DNA of 64,000 nt from Eutreptiella sp. 'Long Island Sound 2002' (taxonomy: Eukaryota; Euglenozoa; Euglenophyceae; Eutreptiales; Eutreptiaceae), in the NCBI GenBank assembly GCA_964036045.1, contig OZ038380.1:117165699-117229698 (forward strand), in the 5' to 3' direction. The notes below the pieces were generated by a model. The model was not told the origin of the DNA, searched no databases, and was given only the letters and a program-made list of their open reading frames with translations. Made by a program: the position numbers and the translations under genes. This document shows positions 1-7,610 of this stretch, piece after piece (within the stretch, counting starts at the first letter, position 1; every line of letters starts with the position of its first letter).

Positions 1-915
1 CTGAGGCGCCTCCCAAAACACGTCGTCCTGCATCTCGTCAAACAAGAATCACATCGGTATAGCCTGGGCAACGGACACATAGACCCGCATGCCCACAACC
101 AGCTTGCCGAGCACATGCCGGACGGCGAGGACCCACCGCTACAAGACCACATGCACACACACCTCCAGCACCTGCCACCCATCCCACGCCCCGGGGAACC
201 ACCAGCCTGGGTGCCAGACGATCGCATCTATAACGCCACGGGGAGGGCATACCACTACCCACAGCCCATCCGCACCATGGCGCACATTCGGGGCAGTCAA
301 GCCGACAACGCCCTTTTGAGCCGTCTCCAACACGAAATGCGCACCGCATTGTACTTCTCCGCTCTGGAGCCATCCCTGATGCCGGTGCACCTGCAGACAC
401 GACGTGCCCAGCTCTTGCTCCAGCAGCTACCCCTTCTAGACAGAGTGGCACGCTGGTATGCCCGGCGAGGTATAGACATACCCCCGGAATACACCATATG
501 CCCCTGCCATCTCCAACAGCCAGAAACATGGGAACACTTCAAACGCTGCCCATTAGCCCAAGGGGACAACCACCTGGTCACGTGGGCACCGGAGAACACC
601 ATCACACAACACGCCAGATGGGGCCCGGCCACGCCACCGGCAAATGAGGTTCGACGCCTGATGCGACAGCCAGACATCAAGGAGGCAGTGCTCAGAGGAG
701 CGGTGCCACTCCAGCCTTACAGGGTCGTCGCCGACCACGCCCCAGAACCCAGGGCCACAATACGTCACATGCAGCTCACGGCCGTCAAAAGGGCGGACGC
801 ACAGCTGCAGCACCGCGTCCAAGTATACACACAGGAAGCACAACAAACATCCCACGACCGCCGCACGTACTATAATCTCCTCATCCACTACCAACATGCG
901 CAACCTAGCGACTAG
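1..915 (+). CDS. LINE ORF2 C-terminus: RNase H end and CCHC zinc motif (partial)
   Basis: Open from base 1 to the stop at 913-915, so only the C-terminal ~300 residues are visible. Residues 8-40 read V-L-H-L-V-K-Q-E-S-H...G-N-G-H-I-D-P-H-A-H, which fits the last conserved block of a retroelement RNase H (K-x-SH...GN..ID..A). Around nt 499-555 a C-x-C...H-x3-C motif (ICPCH...EHFKRC) matches the zinc motif that ends many LINE ORF2 proteins and is thought to aid target DNA or RNA binding. Endonuclease and reverse transcriptase would lie left of the window. The frame is intact over the visible part. The next ORF starts 115 bp downstream on the same strand. Confidence 0.7.
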   Translation: MRRLPKHVVLHLVKQESHRYSLGNGHIDPHAHNQLAEHMPDGEDPPLQDHMHTHLQHLPPIPRPGEPPAWVPDDRIYNATGRAYHYPQPIRTMAHIRGSQADNALLSRLQHEMRTALYFSALEPSLMPVHLQTRRAQLLLQQLPLLDRVARWYARRGIDIPPEYTICPCHLQQPETWEHFKRCPLAQGDNHLVTWAPENTITQHARWGPATPPANEVRRLMRQPDIKEAVLRGAVPLQPYRVVADHAPEPRATIRHMQLTAVKRADAQLQHRVQVYTQEAQQTSHDRRTYYNLLIHYQHAQPSD

Positions 916-1030
916 CCACACGCACGGGCCCGCGGCAACAGCCAGGCACCTACCGTAGCACTGCCCGGAGCGCGCGCGCCCCCTCCCCTGTAGTGGCCCG
1001 ATCGTCCTGCGAACGACACCTCTCTTCAGG

Positions 1031-1925
1031 ATGCCCGAAGGTGAAGCACCGCATCCACGGCCGGGGAACCCATGCGGGGTCTGCATGGAGGTGAACGACG
1101 ACAACGGCAACCCCCTTCGCGGGCATGACCTCGGCTGCGGCGGCACGGAGCAGCTGGACTGGTTCTGCAGCCCGTGCATCGCGAACTTGTGGTCGTGCCC
1201 ACTCTGCCGGCGACCGCACCGACTCTGCACGGCTCTGCCGCCGCGCGAAACGCAAGACAAAGACCTCACACTCCAGACGCTGCGGACTCTGATCCGGCAA
1301 AACGTCTGGAACGACGGCGCAGGGAAGGACAGCCCCAACGTCGAGTGGTTGGACGTCCTCACCGCCGAGGACCCAGCGACACCCCCCCCCCCGCCCCCCC
1401 TGGCGCGCACCAACCTGGGCGCTGCCAGACCCGGACGCGGACCCCACGGTTTACGTCCCCGACCACGAGGACTACAACGACGCACCACGGGGCAGTCTGC
1501 ACCCAGTCAGCCCCACGAACCAAAACAACTACCGCAACATCGTCGTCACCCTCACCACCCGCCTCCCGATCGCCTTCGGCTGGCTGGTGGGGGACGTGGA
1601 ATGGGCGATTGGCATCGCCCGCGGTGCCCATGGCGCCGAGTGGGGGGACTTCTTCCACCGCGGCGGGGCCATGACCCGGGGGGCGACCGAGTGGCTGATG
1701 GCGGCCTACCTCACGTGGAGGGGCATACCCCCTCCAAGCAGCCTCGAATTGCTGATACAGCGCACCCTGCAGCCGCACGTCCCGCCACCACAACCGGGCA
1801 CATACGGCAATGCAGCGGTGGCCAGGATGATGGCCAGAGGTACCCGGCTCATCCTAGTCCCCCCGGAGAACCACCGCAACCATCACCACCCCCCCGCCCC
1901 GATCACGCGCCACGACAGCGACTAG
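1031..1925 (+). pseudogene. RING-like zinc finger ORF of LINE H1, frameshifted at a C run
   Basis: ATG at 1031. Residues 15-59 contain C-x2-C, a central cysteine, W-F-C-x2-C-I and C-P-L-C, the spacing of a RING finger, but the usual histidine of the third metal pair is not in its normal place (a histidine lies 4 residues before the central Cys). RING proteins are usually E3 ubiquitin or SUMO ligases; ligase activity here is only inferred. After residue ~117 the frame meets a C11-G-C7 run (1382-1400) and coding character moves to another frame, which encodes a globular W-rich stretch (VYVPDHEDY...FGWLVGDVEWAIG) ending at 1923-1925. Whether the shift is a mutation, an assembly error or programmed slippage cannot be told from one copy. 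Confidence 0.55.
1382..1400 (+). repeat. Homopolymer C tract at the RING ORF frameshift
   Basis: Eleven C, one G, then seven C. The reading frame of the RING-like ORF changes at this tract. Confidence 0.9.
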
Positions 1926-2415
1926 GGCCACGAACGTACGGGCCCGAACGTCGGCCGCGACGTCCTCCACATCCCCCGACCCATCCACCTCCGCCCCCAC
2001 CACGCCCGCCACCGAACCACACCAACAACACGCCGCCGACAGCACGCGGACTACAGGCGGTCCGGCACCATCTAGGGCCGGCACACTATAGAGACCCCGA
2101 CAAGAGCGTGCGTCCGAACGGGCGGCCCAACGACAACCAACACAACACCACGCGACCACTGTGAGCCGGGGACACCTAGCATCACCTGCCAGGAGCGGAG
2201 CCCTACCCGGCCCCACGAATACGGGGCGGTGGGTACCAAGCCCGGGCAGCCCCCCGGCACCTCACACCCGCACAGGGTACCGGCTCGAGCCCCAGAGTGA
2301 GCCCGCAACCCCTAACGTCACCCGTCGCGCCTGCGCACGGCCCACGGCCGGCAGCCAGCCAAGCGGCAACAACACAGGCCCACCCAGAACCCCGCCCGCA
2401 CCATGGCGCACCTGA

Positions 2416-5412
2416 CCGGCCGGCAGCGGACCCAACGTACACGCTGACAACCTCCCCACACGGACACACACCGCTACCCAAACCGACGCCACCTCCGCCC
2501 GGCCCTCTGACGCCAGGCACCCCCACACCCACCGCCCCACCGGGGGCCTAACCCCCCGGGCTTCGGCAACGAGCGGCACAGAGGACCTACCGGCCACAAC
2601 GCACGGCTGGTCGGTGCCCCAGCAGCACCACGCCCCACCAACCAGACCTAGGGCACGACCGGCAGAACCGTCATCTCCCGGCCGCCCGGCCCCCGGCCCG
2701 GGCCCCGGCCCGGATCCGCCACGCACCGCCACCCCAGCGGACGCCCCGCAGCCCGCAGACCCGGGGGGCCTACCTGAGCTGCCACCCGAGGCGGGAGGCC
2801 ACGCCCGGGGGGCACGCCCGCCGGCGGACGATGGCGCCGAGCCGCCTACACCGCCATCCCAACCGCAGCGCGACGCGCCCGCGGTGGGCGCGGAAGGACT
2901 GCAGAGACCCCCGCAACGAACGCCGACACCAGCACCAAAGGGGCAACCTGGCGGGGGAACGGAACAGACATCAGTGCGGAGTGCCGACCTGACGAACGAC
3001 AGGGCACACGGAGGAGACGAGGCATTGGCAGATGGCCAGCCTGACGCGGAACCCGAGGGGCCAGCTCTCGACACCGAGTGTGCGGACGGCCCCCACTGGC
3101 CCTCGACCGCGGATCACGCGGGCGCCGCCCCCCGGGCGCACCTGGCAGCCCGCGCAGACACGAGCACGCCAGGGGAGGCGCTGCCGCGAGATCCACCGGA
3201 AACCAGCGCGGGGTCAGAGGCCCGGGAAACCACGCCTGACACGCCCCGGCGCGCGGACGAAGGAGGAACGTCACCCAGCGGGCACAACCGCGACGACGAA
3301 TCCTTCGATGCCTTCATGGACTCCTGCAGGGATGACCCCCGGACGGTCCCAGCACCGAAGATGCCACGCGTCCACCCAGAGCCGCAACGCGACCAGGCGG
3401 ACGATACGGCCCTCACGTTGCCACGACAAGCGCACCTCCAGCGCGACTACACCGCCGTGGGGCAGATTGCCGCTACGGGCGAGAGGCAGACGACCGCGAG
3501 CGGCGCGGCAGACCGGACTACAGACGAGCGCAACGCCCCAGGTGAGGGCACGCGCGTGGAAGCGGCCACCAACACCGCGAGTGAGCCTATCGCCCCACCG
3601 CCGGGGACCGCCCTGCCCTGGCGGCGGGGTCACCTGGACTATGCACGCTTGGAGGGTGACGCCGGCCACCCCAGCGAACAAGCAGAGCAAGAAGCGACCC
3701 AAGACCTAAGCTTCTGGATCCCCAGGCTTGTCACAGGGAGGCTGCTCGAAGTGGCGGTCCACATACGATGGGTACTTTCTTCGTGGTCCCGCCACCTCGC
3801 AGAGGGAACACGCACCATGGCAGACGTCACGTTTGGTCATCGGACAGGGCAGACGCCCCCCGCCACCATGGACCGCCCCGACCAATGGCGCTATGTGGCC
3901 ACCCGGCTCATGGCGCATATGGGAGCCTACAGCCCAGATGAAATGAACAGACTGCACTGGCGGTGGCACCAGCGCGCCGCCCTGCGCATCCGTGCGGCCA
4001 TGCAGGACCATAATATCTGGAACATCCCTGGATCACCGGGCCACCAGGGACACGCCTCAGGCCACCGGCGACCGCGGTACCAAGACGTCCCGGAGCCCCC
4101 CAGACAGGCGGCGCGCCGAAACTCACTGGAACACCCACGGGGTCCACCACCCGGTATGGGTCTCCCCTCTGGCACATACAGCAGCCCCCTGCGGCCGTTC
4201 GCCCCACGGAGGAGCCCGGGCAGTCCCCACGCCTCGAGGGTGCAAGGCGACACGCCAGAGCAGCGCCAAGAAACGAGGCACCCTGGCCGATCCCGTCGCC
4301 GCAGCCGCACGCCGCCCCCCGCAGCGCGACGAGTCGTCTTCAATGAGGATATGGACAGGGACCACGGGGGCCCCCGGGACCCCCAAGCTCCGCAAACATC
4401 ATCGACCTCCGACCCCAGACGCGGGTCCAAGAGGCCCCGCACCGAGGGGACGCACATCCCCACCATTCTCACGCCGGCCGAGCGCGAGCGGCAAGCAACG
4501 CTTCAAGCGGACCCTCGCCAGACGGTGGGCGAAACGTCCAGCTCATCTGCCGCCTCCCTCCCGGGGTCAGCGGCCGATCCGCTACCGAGAGGACCACACG
4601 CCACGGACACGCGACCAAGGGAGCCCGCGCCCGACCCCAGCCCTACGCAAGGGGCGGGGGGGCAGCCCTCCCCGCAGTCCAGTAGCCGCCAGGCCACAGA
4701 GGGCACATCGCAGCAGCCTGGACACGACGCCAGCGGACCAAGGGCGGACACAGAGATGACAGGGACCTCCAGCCCCCAGGAGCCCGCTGGCCCGCTGCCC
4801 ACCTCCACGCCCTGCTCGATGCCCCGGCAACGGGAACCCCCCACGGGGTACGTGCCTGGGGGACAACCGGGCGCCACCTCACGGCACCCCTTCCCGGCTG
4901 ACGCGGCACTGGACCAAGATCGGGTGGCCATGCCCCCCCCGCCCCCCCGACCGCCACAGCAACGGGGCACGGATCCCTTCGACGACGCGGAACTGAAGGC
5001 GCTTTACGACATCCACGCTTCCGCGCCCTCGAGCGAGCTGGTGGCCACCCTCCGGGAACACCTCCGTAACGTTGACCCGAACAGGCTTCTCGCCGTAGTC
5101 CCCCTGCCACGTGCCCCGACAACCCAAATCTTTGTGCGACAGCTCCGGGCGCTCGTCACCCCCGGGACACAGGTCTCTGACGGCCTCATTGAAGCGTGGT
5201 TCTGGTGGTTCAACACCCACCGACCGGCCCAAGGGGGCGTATGGGTCCCACACCTGGGCTGGGTACACACGCTCATAGCGCCACCGACGGACCCCAGGCC
5301 CGCCACCCACCACCGGAGGCCGGGAGCGGGCCGCCCCACCACCGAGACCCGACAACCTCTGTATCCCAGCGCACGAGGGCCTGGAGGCATGGGAAAGCGG
5401 GACCGCCCGTAG
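2416..5412 (+). CDS. Long Pro/Arg/Gln-rich disordered protein of LINE H1 with N-terminal half of a candidate Ulp1-like domain
   Basis: The frame is open from 2416 to the stop at 5412; the first start-like codon is GTG at 2614, so the true start is unknown. Most of the ~930 residues are low-complexity Pro, Arg, Gly, Thr and Gln, likely disordered. Two globular parts stand out: nt ~3700-4020 (LSFWIPRLV...WRYVATRLMAHMGAYSPDEMNRLHWRWHQR) and nt ~4975-5290 (DAELKALYDIH...VSDGLIEAWFWWFN...GVWVPHLGWVH). The second resembles the start of a C48 (Ulp1/SENP) peptidase fold and recurs in H2, which argues that it is real coding sequence. The high GC content leaves other frames open too, but these are shadows. 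Confidence 0.6.
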   Translation, partial: PAGSGPNVHADNLPTRTHTATQTDATSARPSDARHPHTHRPTGGLTPRASATSGTEDLPATTHGWSVPQQHHAPPTRPRARPAEPSSPGRPAPGPGPGPDPPRTATPADAPQPADPGGLPELPPEAGGHARGARPPADDGAEPPTPPSQPQRDAPAVGAEGLQRPPQRTPTPAPKGQPGGGTEQTSVRSADLTNDRAHGGDEALADGQPDAEPEGPALDTECADGPHWPSTADHAGAAPRAHLAARADTSTPGEALPRDPPETSAGSEARETTPDTPRRADEGGTSPSGHNRDDESFDAFMDSCRDDPRTVPAPKMPRVHPEPQRDQADDTALTLPRQAHLQRDYTAVGQIAATGERQTTASGAADRTTDERNAPGEGTRVEAATNTASEPIAPPPGTALPWRRGHLDYARLEGDAGHPSEQAEQEATQDLSFWIPRLVTGRLLEVAVHIRWVLSSWSRHLAEGTRTMADVTFGHRTGQTPPATMDRPDQWRYVATRLMAHMGAYSPDEMNRLHWRWHQRAALRIRAAMQDHNIWNIPGSPGHQGHASGHRRPRYQDVPEPPRQAARRNSLEHPRGPPPGMGLPSGTYSSPLRPFAPRRSPGSPHASRVQGDTPEQRQETRHPGRSRRRSRTPPPAARRVVFNEDMDRDHGGPRDPQAPQTSSTSDPRRGSKRPRTEGTHIPTILTPAERERQATLQADPRQTVGETSSSSAASLPGSAADPLPRGPHATDTRPREPAPDPSPTQGAGGQPSPQSSSRQATEGTSQQPGHDASGPRADTEMTGTSSPQEPAGPLPTSTPCSMPRQREPPTGYVPGGQPGATSRHPFPADAALDQDRVAMPPPPPRPPQQRGTDPFDDAELKALYDIHASAPSSELVATLREHLRNVDPNRLLAVVPLPRAPTTQIFVRQLRALVTPGTQVSDGLIEAWFWWFNTHRPAQGGVWVPHLGWVHTLIAPPTDPRPATHHRRPGAGRPTTETRQPLYPSARGPGGMGKRDRP

Positions 5413-5904
5413 CAGGGGGCACGACCTCACGAACCTGACGGCGCACTACCCGGAGACGACGCGCGCAGCACCCCCGCCGCGCCAACGTGACCCCAGTACC
5501 ATCGCCATGATCGTATTGGAGAATGGCCACTACTACCAGGTGCGGATCATCCCGCACCCGCAGGACAACCATTGGAGCCTGGAGGCCGTCGACTCCATGC
5601 TCCGGGCGACCACGGGCCTGCCGGACAACCCTACCTCCCTGCTCCCAAACCAACCCCCGGACCCCCTGACGGCCATTGTGTCGGGGGCGGCAGGCACCTG
5701 GCACCCAGGCCACGCCCTCTACTGCCTCTGGCGGTGGGCGCGGCGCCGCTGGCCGCACACCAGGGCGCGGTCAGCGGCGTGGAGATTCTACATCAACGGC
5801 CGGCAGCAGATGGAGGCCATCCCGGAACAGACGGCGGAAACCCCCACTGAGCCCAACCTATGCCCCGTCTTCGGGGTCCACCAGATCTGGGCACTGGCGC
5901 TCAG
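5340..5904 (+). pseudogene. C-terminal half of candidate Ulp1-like cysteine protease, LINE H1, cut by G2
   Basis: Continues the domain of the preceding ORF after a frameshift near 5335-5352. In H2 the equivalent region is one frame with a single TGA, so the two halves belong to one polypeptide. Key motif: I-V-L-E-N-G-H-Y-Y-Q-V...H-W-S-L-E-A-V-D-S-M (nt ~5510-5605), comparable with the catalytic His and the following Asp (HW..L..D / DSL) of C48 peptidases. A cysteine in H-A-L-Y-C-L-W (~nt 5720) could be the nucleophile, but the usual Q...CG context is missing, so activity is uncertain. Proteases of this fold cleave SUMO or other ubiquitin-like proteins. The frame runs into the G2 LTR at 5905 and its last residues lie at 21131-21245. 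Confidence 0.45.
5900..5904. repeat. Target-site duplication CTCAG, left copy (G2)
   Basis: The same five bases occur at 21126-21130, directly outside the two G2 LTRs. Confidence 0.9.
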
Positions 5905-6691
5905 AGAAAAGTTTATAGTGGTTTCAACACTGTGTTTTTGTCTCTCCTGCTGCTTGCTGCCTGTGTAGGGTTTCCTGCTGCTTGTTTTTGAAGATGAAAA
6001 ACTTTTGTTTGCAGAAATATAGTCAATCCAGGATAGCCCAAGCCAGAGGTGTGCAAGGAGAAGAGAATCAGGATCAAAGCATGAAGGGCTGCAGTGTAAA
6101 CAGTGAAAGATGAAAGGATATTCACAGCAACTGCAACTCAGGTCAAATCGGAATGCATATTCACAAAGATAGCTGAAATGTTTTGGAAAGGAGTTGGAAA
6201 ACTGCCCCATGGTCACTCTCTCTCCATAGTGCCATCTCAGGAGATGTGCACTCTTTGTTTTGGGTCCCATATGTGCTGAGGTGGCAGGGCATGTGGCGAT
6301 GAGGTTACTGCCATGTCACATGGGATCTTCCTACTTAGCTAGGCTGACCAGGAATTGAACCCAGGACCTCTCAAAAAAGGGGTGCCGCGCCCCCTAGAGT
6401 GCATACCACTAGGATAGCTAAGAATTCATGGAAAAACATAGATAAATTCATAGGCTCTGCCTTGGATATGTCAGTTCTCAGTCAACTCAGGAAAAGATGA
6501 TTTGCTTCACATTGAAAGGGGATTAAGGGGTCCACTCCATATCCTGATTGGGTGTTTGGTTCCATAGGTCAAAATGTGTTATCACCAGTTTTGGTGGGAC
6601 CAATACTAAGATAGATATGCCTGGATGCTCAGTGCATCTCTAATACAACTAGAGTATGCCTCAAAGCAATGGAAAAGCACTTTTTCTTACT
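5905..6691 (-). repeat. G2 3' LTR (left)
   Basis: 787 bp, the same length as the right copy. On the element strand it begins AGTAAG and ends CTTTTCT, so its ends are AG...CT, not the common TG...CA. It contains a tRNA-like segment at 6334-6422. Confidence 0.92.
6334..6422 (-). other. tRNA-like segment in the G2 LTR (left copy)
   Basis: On the minus strand an 8-base end CTTAGCTA pairs perfectly with TAGCTAAG at the other end. Between them lie an A-box-like TATCCTAGTGGTA and a B-box-like GGTTCAATTCC with a 5 bp T-stem (two wobble pairs). There is no clear anticodon arm, so it is not a working tRNA gene. It may be a captured SINE head or an internal Pol III promoter. Confidence 0.6.
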
Positions 6692-6699
6692 CCCCCCTT
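6692..6699 (-). other. G2 polypurine tract
   Basis: AAGGGGGG on the element strand, directly before the 3' LTR; this is where plus-strand DNA synthesis would be primed. Confidence 0.8.
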
Positions 6700-7573
6700 G
6701 TGCTGTGGTGGCCACCACTGTCGCATTTTAGGAAAAAGGGAATTTTTCTTGGCCTTTCCTTGGTTTCCACATCTACTTTAAAATACCTATAGTTTCCCTC
6801 ACACAAAAAAATGGGCGCTCACCATGGCTGGCGCTCTTTTGCTGCTCTGTATGTAACATTTCCTACAGAAGACTCAGCGCTCATGGCGCAGCCGGGGCTC
6901 CCTCGGCTTGGTTGGGTTAGTTTGGGAGCATGCCAAAACATGTGCAAGTGCATCCCTCCCTCCAAGACGCAGCGCGACACAAACCCAACGCAAGACACAA
7001 TATACACACTCGCAAGGGTTCTCGTAAACCTGCTGGCGACCTGTGACCTGTCTTAGGGCGAAGGGAGTCGTGAAAAAAATTGAATTGCCCCTTGGTGGGG
7101 TCTTGGGTTCTGCTCAGTCTCTCCAGGCTGCTGCGTTTCGGCCCGAACACGGCCTACTCAGCGAAGCTGCGCGTGGGTATCTGCAGAGGCAGGAATGGGA
7201 GAATTACGGACGAATCCACGCAAAAGCGAAGCGACGACACCAAAATCCTACAAATGACGGCCTAGAATTTTTCTAAGACAACACACCTGAGCAGAATCCA
7301 ATTGTGCATCAGAAGCACATTTTTTTAAAAATTATAGTCATCTCTAGATTTTTGTAATCAAGAAATTCCTACGCATAAAAAGGCGCCGCGCAGGAGGGGC
7401 TCCTAGCGAGACGCCGGAAAATGGAGAAATAATGGAATTATAAACGTATGTCTCACGTAGTCTTGAAAATGACGAGACACACATTAATAAATAAACATAC
7501 AGATTCCACCTACACTAATAGAAGTATCAAAAATTCAAGAATTCGAAAATGAACGAAAAAGACTTCAATGAAT
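6700..7573 (-). other. G2 3' non-coding region, part 1
   Basis: 874 bp between polypurine tract and nested insertion N1. No ORF with coding character and no second copy in the window. AT-rich near 7320-7560. Confidence 0.6.
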
Positions 7574-7591
7574 CAGGTATAAACTACAGGT
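7574..7591. repeat. 18 bp target-site duplication of N1, left copy
   Basis: CAGGTATAAACTACAGGT, repeated exactly at 11484-11501. The length is typical of target-primed (LINE-type) insertion. Confidence 0.9.
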
Positions 7592-7610
7592 TTGAGGTTT
7601 GAGGTTTGAT
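7592..7610 (-). repeat. Heptamer 3' tail of N1
   Basis: Tandem TTTGAGG-type units directly inside the 18 bp duplication; on the element strand this is the 3' end. Confidence 0.7.

Larger units (their letters stand above)
1..5904 (+). mobile_element. LINE family H, copy 1 (H1), 5' visible part
   Basis: Non-LTR retrotransposon sequence open at the left edge. It holds the end of a LINE ORF2 (RNase H plus C-terminal CCHC), then a RING-like ORF, a long disordered ORF and a candidate protease domain. It is cut at 5904 by the LTR element G2 and resumes at 21131; the interrupted reading frame continues across the gap once one copy of the 5 bp duplication CTCAG is removed. Assigning 1-915 and 1031 onward to one element is an inference, because the second family copy (H2) does not reach this far. 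The alternative is that 1-915 is the end of a separate LINE. Confidence 0.7.

Noticed and set aside
553-1488. Minus-strand ORFs of 165-311 residues across the RING ORF
   Set aside because: Composition shadows; no recognisable product.
6334-6422. Functional tRNA gene
   Set aside because: No anticodon arm and only wobble-rich arms; it lies inside an LTR and is repeated in the other LTR.
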